A stretch of 64,000 nt of DNA from Clostridium sp. (lineage in GTDB: Bacteria > Bacillota > Clostridia > Clostridiales > Clostridiaceae). The stretch is taken from positions 1 through 64,000 of the forward strand of contig NZ_JARIDH010000044.1 of assembly GCF_029267215.1 (NCBI RefSeq). The letters are read 5' to 3'. The notes under the pieces are model-generated. The model was given only the letters and a program-made list of their open reading frames with translations. It was not told the DNA's origin and ran no database searches. The position numbers and the translations under genes were made by a program. Shown piece by piece: positions 28,979 to 38,969 of this stretch (position 1 is its first letter; the number at the start of each line of letters is the position of its first letter).

Positions 28979-30940
28979 ATGAGAAAGAATTTTAATTCAG
29001 AAGAATATAACAAGAATTTTTATTTTCATGGAGAATTAGGTGCTATATACAGTGAGAATAAAACTATTTTTAGAGTTTGGTCACCAGAAGCTAAAAAAAT
29101 GGAATTAATCTTATATAAAGATGGAAATTCTGATTCTTTAATAGAAAAAATAGCTATGGATAAAAAAGATAAAGGCCTTTGGGAAGTGATTAAATTTGGA
29201 GATTTAAATGGTGTTTATTATAAATATCATGTTATGGGAGAAGAATTTAATCATTATTTTGTGGATCCTTATTGCAAGGCTTTAGGGGTTAATGGAAAGA
29301 GAGCTATGGTAATAGATTTAGAAAAAACTAATCCTAATAAGTGGGAAGAGGATAAAAAGCCAGAACTTAAGAATCCATTAGATTCAATACTTTATGAAAT
29401 GCATATTAGAGATTTTTCTATTGATGAGAGTTCAGGAGTAAGAGAAGAAAATAAAGGAAAATTCTTAGGAGTAATTGAAGAAAATACAGTTGTTCCAGGA
29501 ACTTTTGTTAAAACAACTTTAGATCATTTAAAAGAACTTGGAATAACTCATGTTCATCTTTTACCATCTTTTGATTTTGGAAGTGTAGATGAGGAAAGAT
29601 TAAATGAGGCACAATATAACTGGGGATATGATCCAACTAATTACAATGTTCCGGAGGGATCATATTCAAAGGATCCATATCATGGAGAGGTTAGAATAAA
29701 AGAGTTTAAAGAAATGGTATTAAAATTACATGAAGCTGGCATAAGAGTTGTTATGGATGTTGTTTATAACCACACTTATTCAGGGGAAATTTCAAATTTA
29801 AATCTCTCATGTCCTGGATATTATCATAGACAGGGTGAAAATGGGGATTTTTCAAATGGTTCAGGATGTGGAAATGAGTTAGCATCTGAAAGAAGTATGG
29901 TTAGAAAGTATATTATTGAATCCTTAAAATACTGGGCAAAAGAATATCATATAGATGGATTTAGGTTTGATTTGATGGCACTACATGATATAGAAACCTT
30001 AAAACAAATAAGAAATGAACTTACAAAAATAGATGATAGCATAATTATTTATGGAGAAGGATGGATAGGTGGATCTTCACCATTAAAAGAAGAGGAAGCT
30101 TGTTTCAAAAAGAATATAAATAAATTTTATGATTTACAAATTGCTGCTTTTAGTGATGATATGAGGGATGGAATAAAGGGACATGTTTCTAACTTAAAAG
30201 AAGCTGGCTTTGTAAATGGAGGAGAAAACTTTGAAGAAAGTATAAAATTTGGAGTGGTTGCCTCAATAGATCATGAAGAAATAGATTATGGTAAGGTAAA
30301 TTACTCTAAAAAACCATGGGCTAATGAACCATATCAAACAATAAACTATTGTTCAGCCCATGATAACAACACACTTTATGATAAACTTAAAATTGTATGC
30401 GAGAATGCATCAGAGGAAGAAATCATAGAAATGAATAAATTAAGTGCTGCAATTGTATTAACATCTCAAGGAATTCCATTTATTCATGCTGGGGAAGAAC
30501 TTTTAAGAACTAAGGAAGATGAAAATGGAAATTTAATTGAAAATAGTTATAATTCTAATGATTTTATAAATAAGATAGATTGGACAAGAAAAATAAAATA
30601 CAATGGTTTATTTGAATATTACAAGGGATTAATAGAATTAAGAAATAATTGTGATTTATTAAAGCTTAGAACTAGCAATGAAATAAGAGAGAAATTACAT
30701 TTCTTTGAAAATGAATTGCAAATAAATGAAAAAAATGTAGTTGCATATAGAATTAAAGATAAAGAAGAAGTAATAGTAATATTTAACGGAAATCAAAAAT
30801 CAATAAATATTGAATTACCAAAAGGAACATGGGGTGTTTTAGTTAATAATTTAAAATCAGGAAAAGAAATTATAGAAGAGGTATGTGGAAGAGTAGTTGT
30901 AAATAGAAAATCTGCTTTTGTAGTTAAGAAAATTAAATAA
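28979..30940 (+). CDS. pulA: Type I pullulanase (GH13_14), intracellular
   Basis: YNWGYDPTNYNVPEGSYS signature; DVVYNHTY; GFRFDLMALHD; IYGEGW; AHDNNTLYDK; no signal peptide. Confidence 0.92.
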   Translation: MRKNFNSEEYNKNFYFHGELGAIYSENKTIFRVWSPEAKKMELILYKDGNSDSLIEKIAMDKKDKGLWEVIKFGDLNGVYYKYHVMGEEFNHYFVDPYCKALGVNGKRAMVIDLEKTNPNKWEEDKKPELKNPLDSILYEMHIRDFSIDESSGVREENKGKFLGVIEENTVVPGTFVKTTLDHLKELGITHVHLLPSFDFGSVDEERLNEAQYNWGYDPTNYNVPEGSYSKDPYHGEVRIKEFKEMVLKLHEAGIRVVMDVVYNHTYSGEISNLNLSCPGYYHRQGENGDFSNGSGCGNELASERSMVRKYIIESLKYWAKEYHIDGFRFDLMALHDIETLKQIRNELTKIDDSIIIYGEGWIGGSSPLKEEEACFKKNINKFYDLQIAAFSDDMRDGIKGHVSNLKEAGFVNGGENFEESIKFGVVASIDHEEIDYGKVNYSKKPWANEPYQTINYCSAHDNNTLYDKLKIVCENASEEEIIEMNKLSAAIVLTSQGIPFIHAGEELLRTKEDENGNLIENSYNSNDFINKIDWTRKIKYNGLFEYYKGLIELRNNCDLLKLRTSNEIREKLHFFENELQINEKNVVAYRIKDKEEVIVIFNGNQKSINIELPKGTWGVLVNNLKSGKEIIEEVCGRVVVNRKSAFVVKKIK

Positions 30941-31347
30941 TAAATATTCCGTATTCAATGAAACTCTAAACTGATTATTAAGATGGTCATAAAGTTCTAT
31001 CTAAAATCAATACTAGTTTAAAACAAAGCCTTATATAAAAATATAATAGAATGTTAATAAAAAAATGAGGAAATAATTTCCTTAAAGTTTTTATTTTGAT
31101 AAATGTTTATAAATTTGGATGAATTTTAAGATAAATAAAATTTAATATAGTAATAAGGAATTTAATATATACAAATGCTATAATAAGTAGTATATTAAGA
31201 ATGTTATGAATAAAATTTAAACAAATTGTAACAAAAACCTTGGCGTAAAGTTTTAATATATATAAGGTAGAAAGATTTATATAAATAATTATTTCATTTA
31301 TATATATGAGATAATTATTTTAATATACAACATAGAGGTGGATTTAG

Positions 31348-32322
31348 ATGAATTACGATAACAGAGAAGAGAGAGGCAAAAAATACATGAAAAGAAGAAT
31401 AGCTGCGGTGGCTATAGCTGTTGTTGTTTTAGGTGGTGTTGGAATTGGAATGAAATTTTTAGATTCTAATAAAACTAAGATGAATAAAACAAAGGTGGAA
31501 GCTAATAAAGAAACGAAAGGTAAGGAAGCAAAGCCAAAGAAAGTTGAAAAACCAAAACCAACTGATATAATGCCTAATGGAAATATAATATATGCAGCAG
31601 ATTCATATGCAGTAAGTGCAGATCAAGTGGCATTAATGCTTCAAGCAAAATCTAAGGATACTAATAAGGAAGTATTTTTAACATTTGATGATGGTCCAAG
31701 TGAAAATACAAGAAAGATACTTAAAATATTAAAGGATGAGGGTGTACATGCAACATTTTTTGATATAGGATCATCTTTAAAAGATAATAAAGAAAATTTA
31801 CAGTTATTAAAGGAAGAGATAGAACAAGGAAATGCAGTAGCAGACCATAGTTTTTCTCATGATTATAAAACATTATATCCAGGAAACTCTGTAAATGTTA
31901 AAGTGTTTATGAATGAACTTAAAGAAACAAATGATATAATGAGAAGTGTTTTAGGAGATAATTTTGAAGCTAGAGTAGTAAGAATGCCAGGTGGATATAT
32001 GTCAAGAAAATATTATAAAGATCCAAATTTAAAAGCTTTAGATGAAGCTTTCGCTAAAAATAATATTGTAAGTATAGATTGGGATGCTGAAACAGGGGAT
32101 GCAACAGGAAGACATTATACTGTTGAACAATATGTTCAAAATTCAGCAAAACACTTAAATTCTTTGAATCATGTAATATTATTAATGCATGATGCAGCAG
32201 CTAAGAAAGAAACTGTTACTGCATTACCTTCAATAATAAAATTCTTTAAAGAAAAAGGATATGAATTTAAAGTTATAAAAAATTCACCAATAAAACCAGT
32301 TCAAAAAACAGCAACAAAGTAA
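31348..32322 (+). CDS. Polysaccharide deacetylase (NodB domain), membrane-anchored
   Basis: N-terminal TM; EVFLTFDDGPSENTRKIL; DHSFSHD; LLMHDA. Confidence 0.93.
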   Translation: MNYDNREERGKKYMKRRIAAVAIAVVVLGGVGIGMKFLDSNKTKMNKTKVEANKETKGKEAKPKKVEKPKPTDIMPNGNIIYAADSYAVSADQVALMLQAKSKDTNKEVFLTFDDGPSENTRKILKILKDEGVHATFFDIGSSLKDNKENLQLLKEEIEQGNAVADHSFSHDYKTLYPGNSVNVKVFMNELKETNDIMRSVLGDNFEARVVRMPGGYMSRKYYKDPNLKALDEAFAKNNIVSIDWDAETGDATGRHYTVEQYVQNSAKHLNSLNHVILLMHDAAAKKETVTALPSIIKFFKEKGYEFKVIKNSPIKPVQKTATK

Positions 32323-32370
32323 GGTTAAATATTAGAAATAATATAATGAAAATAAAATATTTTGATTAAT

Positions 32371-32409
32371 TAAAAGTTGAATTCTTTTTAAAAAGAGTTC
32401 AACTTTTTT
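32371..32409 (+). terminator. Rho-independent terminator
   Basis: AAAAGTTGAATTCTTTTT AAAAAGAGTTCAACTTTTTT. Confidence 0.85.
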
Positions 32410-32478
32410 GTGTTGTAACCTATTTATTACTATAAAAATATAATATTTTAAGAATAATATTAAATATTAGGAGAAAAT

Positions 32479-33552
32479 ATGAAGAAATTAACCTATTACT
32501 ATGGAGCGGGAAATACATCAAAAGGATTTAGACCACTATATAACTCAATATTTCAAGGATTAGATAGAATATATTCATTAAATGGAGGAAGTAATACATT
32601 TAAAACAACATTGTTAAAAGAAATAATAGATGAATATAGTGAAGATTTTGAGATTGAAGTTATAGTAAGTTCAATAGATTGCAATGAAATAGAAGGCCTT
32701 ATAATAAGGAAAAAAAATGTTGGTATAATAAATGGAACCCCTTTGCATGGTAAAATGAATCTAAATCTTGAAAATATAAAAAATATAGATTTAGATGTTT
32801 TTTTTGAGAGTGATATAATAGAACACAATGAAAAAAATATAAAATTTTTAAAGGAAAAATTTAATGAATGTATGGAATTTGCTCAGGATGAATTTGAAAA
32901 AGCTTTGAAAATTCATGACTATTGGGAAGGCATATATTTTCCTTATTTAAATTTTCATAAGGCTAATGAGTTAACAGATAGTATAATTTCTTTGTTGAGA
33001 GAGGGATTCCCTAAGAAAGATAAGAAAGGAAAGGTTATAGAGAGATATTTAGGGGCATCAACTCCAATTGGTGCAAAGGATTATGTTCCTAGTATAACAG
33101 AGGGAGTTAAGAGATATTTCTTAAAAGGAAGAGCAGGTACAGGAAAATCAACAATTCTTAAAAAGATAGCTAAGGAAATAAGTGAGTATGGATATGATAT
33201 TGAGGTTTATGCTTGTGGTTTTGATCCTGATAGTAAGGATATGGTTATAAGTAGAGAATTAAACTTTGCTATATTTGATAGCACACCACCTCATGAGTAT
33301 TTTCCAAGTAGAGATGGTGATGAAATAATAGATGTTTATAAGATTTATGTTGAGGGAGAAGTTGATAAAATTCATAAAAAAGAATTAGAGAAGGTTTCTA
33401 GTGGTTATAAAGATCAGGTTTCAAAAGGAAGTAGTTTTTTAGCTAATGGAGAAAGTATAAAAAATAAATTGGATGAAATATTAGATTCTGCCTTTGACTA
33501 TAATGGGTGTAAAAAATCATTAGAGTTTTTATTTAATGAAAAAGAGCTATAA
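32479..33552 (+). CDS. PRK06851-like ATPase with two P-loops
   Basis: LNGGSNTFKTTLLKEI and KGRAGTGKSTILKKIA Walker A-like motifs in the two halves. Confidence 0.8.
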   Translation: MKKLTYYYGAGNTSKGFRPLYNSIFQGLDRIYSLNGGSNTFKTTLLKEIIDEYSEDFEIEVIVSSIDCNEIEGLIIRKKNVGIINGTPLHGKMNLNLENIKNIDLDVFFESDIIEHNEKNIKFLKEKFNECMEFAQDEFEKALKIHDYWEGIYFPYLNFHKANELTDSIISLLREGFPKKDKKGKVIERYLGASTPIGAKDYVPSITEGVKRYFLKGRAGTGKSTILKKIAKEISEYGYDIEVYACGFDPDSKDMVISRELNFAIFDSTPPHEYFPSRDGDEIIDVYKIYVEGEVDKIHKKELEKVSSGYKDQVSKGSSFLANGESIKNKLDEILDSAFDYNGCKKSLEFLFNEKEL

Positions 33553-33556
33553 AATA

Positions 33557-33588
33557 AAAGGCTTTGCAAATTAATATGCAAAGCCTTT
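33557..33588. terminator. Bidirectional terminator between convergent genes
   Basis: AAAGGCTTTGCA-aattaata-TGCAAAGCCTTT. Confidence 0.85.
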
Positions 33589-33599
33589 AAATTAAAGGA

Positions 33600-34694
33600 T
33601 TATTTTTCTTCTAATAATCTTTTAATTATGTGAGTAGCATCCATGTATGAAGCAACTGATTTATCGTAGTTTAATCTATTTATTATTTTTGAAATGAAAT
33701 CAGATAAATCAACTGGTTTAAACCATGGTTGAGATTTTAATGTTTCTGGCATATAAGTTAAGTTTGTTGAATAAACACTCTTAATTATTCCATCATTATA
33801 ATATTTGTTAAATTTATCTAAACCTTCAGTAAAGAATGAGAAAGTAGTAGCTATGTATACATTTCTAGCATTTCTGCCTTTTAATTCATGAGCGATATCA
33901 AGAACTGATTCACCTGAGGCTATCATGTCATCAACTATTAAAACATCTTTTCCAGAGACATCTCTTCCCATATATTCATGTTTGACTATTGGGTTTTTAC
34001 CATTAACTACACGAGAATGGTCTCTTCTTTTGTAGAATAATCCAACATCTACACCTAATACACTTGAATAATATATAGCTCTATCCATAGCGCCGGTATC
34101 TGGACTTATAACAAGTAATTTTTCTTTATCTAGTTCTAAGTCTCTCTCGTTGTGAATTAAAGCTTTAACTATATCATATGTTGGGTAGAAGTTTTCAAAT
34201 GACATTAGTGGGATAGCATTTTGAACGTTAGGGTCGTGAACGTCAAATGTTAACACTTCATCAACACCTAATCTTTCAAGTTCTTGAAGTGCTAAAGCAC
34301 AATCTAAAGACTCTCTTCCTTTACGTCTATGTTGTCTTGATTCGTATAAAAGAGGCATAATAACTGTGATTCTTCTAGCTTTTCCTCTTATAGCAGAAAC
34401 CGTTCTTTTAATATCTTGGAAATGTTCATCTGGTCCTTTATGATTTTCAAATCCAAACATTTTATATGTACAACTATAGTTTCCAATATCACAAAGAATA
34501 TAAATATCTCTTCCCCTTACAGATTGAGGAATTTTAACTTTTCCTTCACCATTAGAAAATCTTATTTCATCAGTTTTGATTAAAAAAGATTCTTTGCAAT
34601 TTCTTTCCTTTTGTATAAGCTTGTCTATAGCATTACCAAGTTCCGTGCAACTTTCTAAAGCTATAATTCCTAATCCATGATTTGTTTCGTTCAT
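33600..34694 (-). CDS. prs: Ribose-phosphate pyrophosphokinase-like protein
   Basis: ESRQHRRKGRESLDCALALQELERLGVDEVLTFDVHDPNVQNA; DVLIVDDMIASGESVLDIA PRPP motif. Confidence 0.9.
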   Translation of the reverse strand: MNETNHGLGIIALESCTELGNAIDKLIQKERNCKESFLIKTDEIRFSNGEGKVKIPQSVRGRDIYILCDIGNYSCTYKMFGFENHKGPDEHFQDIKRTVSAIRGKARRITVIMPLLYESRQHRRKGRESLDCALALQELERLGVDEVLTFDVHDPNVQNAIPLMSFENFYPTYDIVKALIHNERDLELDKEKLLVISPDTGAMDRAIYYSSVLGVDVGLFYKRRDHSRVVNGKNPIVKHEYMGRDVSGKDVLIVDDMIASGESVLDIAHELKGRNARNVYIATTFSFFTEGLDKFNKYYNDGIIKSVYSTNLTYMPETLKSQPWFKPVDLSDFISKIINRLNYDKSVASYMDATHIIKRLLEEK

Positions 34695-35044
34695 TTGTCT
34701 ATCTCCTTCTCAATGCATATTTAAAATATTTTACAATTGTAAATACTAAAGGTATCGTCACTTATATTATATACGAATAATTTACTTTTAAAAATAGAAA
34801 ATTGTCATAATTTTTGACTAAATTTCAGAAAAAAATGTCAAAATTCTTTGTCGGATAATTTAGATTATTTAGAATACATGAATATTATTTAAATAATTTA
34901 TTTAATAAAGTTTTAGATGAAACTAGTAATATAGTTATAAAGTTAGGTAATAATTCTAATAAGCAAGAGGATGATATTATTGATAAAGCTACAAAATAAA
35001 AAATAGGGCATATATTATATCTAGCCTGTTTTTTTATTTTTTTA

Positions 35045-35076
35045 TTGTAAACTTATATAAAATAATAGGTTGACAA
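35045..35076. promoter_or_regulatory. BirA operator (biotin box)
   Basis: TTGTAAAC - N15 - GGTTGACAA, upstream of bioY. Confidence 0.88.
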
Positions 35077-35140
35077 TAAAATGAGGAAATAGTAAAATTT
35101 AAATATATTTTGATAATCAAATTAAAATGAGGAGAAAAAA

Positions 35141-35695
35141 ATGAATTTTAAAACAAGAAATCTAATATTAATATCGCTTTTCGCGGCACTTACAGCTATA
35201 GGAGCATTTATAAAAATTCCTATTCCTATAGTACCATTTACATTACAATACTTTTTCTGTGCATTAGGAGCTATTTTACTAGGAGCTAAGAATGGTGCTT
35301 TAGCTCAAATAGTATACGTTTTAGTTGGTCTTATTGGAATACCTATTTTTACACAGGGTGGAGGTCCTACTTATATTTTTAGACCAACTTTTGGATATTT
35401 AATAGGTTTTATTATAGGAGCTTATATAATAGGGAAAATAACTGAAAATTTAAAAGAGGTTAGTATGATTAAACTTTTTGGAACTTGTTTTTTAGGTCTT
35501 ATAGCTATTTATGTTTTAGGCGTATCATATATGTATTTAATTTATAATTTTTACTTAGGAACTTCAATGAGTTTAGTTATGGCAATAAGTGTAGGAGCAA
35601 TAGCATGTTTACCTAGTGATTTATTATTAACTTTAATAATATCAATAATTGGATATAAGATAGCAAAGAGATTAAAAACTTTGAGATATTTTTAA
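35141..35695 (+). CDS. bioY: Biotin transporter BioY
   Basis: IPIPIVPFTLQYFFCALGAILLGAKNGALAQIVYVLVGLIGIPIFTQGGGP. Confidence 0.95.
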   Translation: MNFKTRNLILISLFAALTAIGAFIKIPIPIVPFTLQYFFCALGAILLGAKNGALAQIVYVLVGLIGIPIFTQGGGPTYIFRPTFGYLIGFIIGAYIIGKITENLKEVSMIKLFGTCFLGLIAIYVLGVSYMYLIYNFYLGTSMSLVMAISVGAIACLPSDLLLTLIISIIGYKIAKRLKTLRYF

Positions 35696-35708
35696 AGAAG
35701 GGGGAATT

Positions 35709-36680
35709 ATGGATTTTATTTATAGAATAAAGGAAAAAGCACTTAATAATGAAATAATCAATTTAGATGAAGGTATCAAGTTATATAACTATGATGATAT
35801 TAATTTGTTAACAAGATTTGCTGATGATATAAGAAAAAAATTTCATGGAGATAGAGTAGAATTATGTTCAATAATTAATGGGAAGAGCGGAAAATGTGGT
35901 GAAAATTGTGCTTTTTGTGCTCAGTCAAAAAAATTTAAAACTACTATAAAACAATATGATTTATTATCTTATGAAGAGGTTAAAAAAGTAGCATTGGAAA
36001 ATGAAAAGGAAGGCGTAAATAGATTTTCAATAGTTACATCTGGAAGAGGATTATATGGAAATGATTTAAAAAATGTTTGTATTTATTATAAGCGCTTAAA
36101 GGAAGAGTCTAATATAAAATTATGTGCATCTCATGGAATATTAAGTAAAGAATCATTAATAGATTTAAAAGATGCAGGAATAACTAGATATCATCATAAT
36201 TTAGAAAGTTCTAGAGAGTTTTATTCGAAAATTTGTACATCTCATTCATATGAAGAAAGAATAAAAACAATAAAATTAGCAAAAGAAATTGGATTAGATG
36301 TTTGTTCGGGAGGAATTATAGGTCTCGGAGAAAGAATAAAAGATAGAGTTATATTGGCTATTACTTTAAGAGAGTTAGAAATAAAATCAATACCTATAAA
36401 CGTGTTGACTCCAATAAAAGGAACAGATTTTGAAAAAATGGAACCTTTAAAAGAAGAAGAAATTTTAAGAACAATAGCTGTATTTAGATTTATAAATCCT
36501 AAGGCAAAAATTAGACTTGCAGCAGGAAGAGAAAATCTTGAAAATTTTGGACAGAAGGCCTTTAAAGGAGGCGCAAATGCAACTATAACTGGTAATTTAT
36601 TAACAACTTGCGGTAATAAAATTAAAGATGATATTGATTTAATAAAAAAAGTAGGAATGAGAGTGATTGATAATGAATAA
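35709..36680 (+). CDS. bioB: Biotin synthase
   Basis: SGKCGENCAFCAQS radical-SAM CxxxCxxC; YHHNLESS; CSGGIIGLGE. Confidence 0.97.
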   Translation: MDFIYRIKEKALNNEIINLDEGIKLYNYDDINLLTRFADDIRKKFHGDRVELCSIINGKSGKCGENCAFCAQSKKFKTTIKQYDLLSYEEVKKVALENEKEGVNRFSIVTSGRGLYGNDLKNVCIYYKRLKEESNIKLCASHGILSKESLIDLKDAGITRYHHNLESSREFYSKICTSHSYEERIKTIKLAKEIGLDVCSGGIIGLGERIKDRVILAITLRELEIKSIPINVLTPIKGTDFEKMEPLKEEEILRTIAVFRFINPKAKIRLAAGRENLENFGQKAFKGGANATITGNLLTTCGNKIKDDIDLIKKVGMRVIDNE

Positions 36681-37359
36681 AGGAATATATGTTTTAGGAA
36701 CTGATACAGATGTAGGAAAAACATTTATAAGTGGATTACTTTTAAGGAAATTAAGAGATGATGGTATAAATGCAGGTTATTATAAGGCTGTTTTAAGTGG
36801 AGCTGAAGAAAATGAAGGAAAGTTGGTTCCATTAGATTGCAAAGAGGTTTGCAAAATAGGAAATTTAAAAGAAAATTATGAAAATATGGTTTCTTATGCT
36901 TTAAAAAATCCATATTCACCACATTTAGCTTGTGAAATTGAAAATGTTGATATAAGTTTAGAAAAAATAAAAAATGATTATTTAAGAAGTAAAGAAAAGT
37001 ATGATTTTTTAATATGTGAAGGAAGCGGAGGAATTATATGTCCTATAAGTCTTGGAAAAGAAAGCATAATGTTAAATGATATAGTTAAACTTACAAAACT
37101 TCCAATTATATTAGTTTCTAGAAGTGGTCTTGGTGCAATAAATCATACTGTTTTAACGGTTGAATATTTAAAAGTTCAAGGGATAAAAATAGCTGGAATT
37201 ATATTAAATGAATTTGAAGAAAACAATATCATACATAGGAATAATAAGGAAACAATAAAATTTATTACTGGAATAAATAACATAGTGACTGTTCCTAGAA
37301 TAAATGATATAGATGACTTTGATCTTAATAATCTTCAGGAGGTTTTCAATGAACTATAA
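36673..37359 (+). CDS. bioD: Dethiobiotin synthetase
   Basis: MNKGIYVLGTDTDVGKTFISGLL; ICEGSGGIICPIS; ATG 36673 or 36667. Confidence 0.95.
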   Translation: MNKGIYVLGTDTDVGKTFISGLLLRKLRDDGINAGYYKAVLSGAEENEGKLVPLDCKEVCKIGNLKENYENMVSYALKNPYSPHLACEIENVDISLEKIKNDYLRSKEKYDFLICEGSGGIICPISLGKESIMLNDIVKLTKLPIILVSRSGLGAINHTVLTVEYLKVQGIKIAGIILNEFEENNIIHRNNKETIKFITGINNIVTVPRINDIDDFDLNNLQEVFNEL

Positions 37360-38701
37360 AGAAGAATTAATATTTAAGGACTTAAAATATATATGGCATC
37401 CATGTTCACAAATGAAGGATTATGAAGACTTAAAACCAATAATAATAAAAAGAGGAGAAGGACCATATATTTTTGATTTAGATGATAAAAAATATTTAGA
37501 TTGTGTAAGTTCCTGGTGGTGTAATTTGTTTGGACATTCTAACAAAAGAATTAACGAAGCATTAAAAAAGCAAGTTGATCAACTAGAACATGTTATTTTT
37601 GCTAATTTTTCTAATTTACCAGCAATAGAATTAAGTGAAAGACTTATAAATATTACTGGGGATAAGCTTAATAAGGTGTTTTTTTGTGATAACGGTTCTT
37701 CAGCGGTTGAGGCAGCAATAAAAATGAGTTTTCATTATAATAAACAAATGGGCAGAGTAAAAAAGAGAAGGTTTGTAGCTTTAGAAGGTGCTTATCATGG
37801 GGAAACTATAGGAGCTTTATCTATGGGTGGACTTGATATATATAGTGAAGTATATAAGCCATTAATGATAGATGTTATAAGAGCAGAAGCACCAGATTGT
37901 TTTAGGTGCAAATACGGAAAGAATAGAGAGTTGTGTAACTGCGAATGTTTTGAGAATATTGATAATTTATTAAAAGAAAATAAAGATGAAATATCAGGTA
38001 TTATAATAGAGCCTTTAATACAAGCAGCTGCTGGAATGAAAATATATCCAGCATTATACTTGGAAAAGCTTAGAAAAGCCTGTGATAATTATGATGTTCA
38101 TTTTATAGCAGATGAGATAGCAGTTGGTTTTGGAAGAACTGGAAAGATGTTTGCTGTTGAACATGGAAGTGTATGTCCAGATTTTATGTGTTTGTCTAAA
38201 GGACTTACAGGTGGCTATATGCCTATGGCTCTAGTACTTACAGGTGATAATATATATAAATGTTTTTATGATGATTATAATAAGCATAAAGCTTTTATGC
38301 ATTCACATACTTATTCCGGAAATGCTTTGGGGTGTGCGATTGCTATTGAAGTTTTAAATATATTCGAAGATGAAAACATCTTAATTAGTATTAATGAAAA
38401 AGGAAAAGTTTTGAATAGGAAATTAAGAGAGGCGTTATTAAATAACAAAAATGTTGGGGAAATAAGAAGTTTGGGAATGATAAATGCTATAGAGATTGTA
38501 AAAGATAAAGAAACAAAAGAAGCATTTAATAGTAGTGAGAGAATTGGGTATGAAATTTATAAAGAAGCCTTAAAAGAAGGGCTATTACTTAGACCGTTAG
38601 GAGATGTTTTGTATTTTAACCCACCATATATAATAAATGAAAAAGATATGGATTTTATGGTTAATGTTACTAAAAGGTGTATTGAAAAAATTTTAATGTA
38701 A
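37349..38701 (+). CDS. bioA: Adenosylmethionine-8-amino-7-oxononanoate aminotransferase
   Basis: IWHPCSQMKDYED, VSSWWCNLFGHS, LSKGLTGGYMPMA; RBS CAGGAGG before ATG 37349; overlaps bioD. Confidence 0.95.
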   Translation: MNYKEELIFKDLKYIWHPCSQMKDYEDLKPIIIKRGEGPYIFDLDDKKYLDCVSSWWCNLFGHSNKRINEALKKQVDQLEHVIFANFSNLPAIELSERLINITGDKLNKVFFCDNGSSAVEAAIKMSFHYNKQMGRVKKRRFVALEGAYHGETIGALSMGGLDIYSEVYKPLMIDVIRAEAPDCFRCKYGKNRELCNCECFENIDNLLKENKDEISGIIIEPLIQAAAGMKIYPALYLEKLRKACDNYDVHFIADEIAVGFGRTGKMFAVEHGSVCPDFMCLSKGLTGGYMPMALVLTGDNIYKCFYDDYNKHKAFMHSHTYSGNALGCAIAIEVLNIFEDENILISINEKGKVLNRKLREALLNNKNVGEIRSLGMINAIEIVKDKETKEAFNSSERIGYEIYKEALKEGLLLRPLGDVLYFNPPYIINEKDMDFMVNVTKRCIEKILM

Positions 38702-38807
38702 TTGCTATTTTGGGTAAATGTTGATTTTAGATATATTTTAAGTCTTAACTAATTTTACAAATAGCTTTCAATTAAAGTTAATACTAGTTTAAATAATAAA
38801 CTAATTT

Positions 38808-38837
38808 AAAAAGATAGACTTAATATGCTATCTTTTT
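38808..38837 (+). terminator. Rho-independent terminator after bio operon
   Basis: AAAAAGATAG...CTATCTTTTT. Confidence 0.75.
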
Positions 38838-38969
38838 ATTTTTTTATAATACTTACATATTAATTAGTGAATTTAAGAAACATTTAAGATTTTTTTTGTT
38901 AAAAAGAATCACATGAATTCAAAAGGTTGTGGTATTATTAGAATAAAAGATTTGTGAGGGAGGATTTTC

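Noticed and set aside
36242-36922. Minus-strand ORFs inside bioB/bioD
   Set aside because: Fully antisense to well-supported genes, no independent signals.
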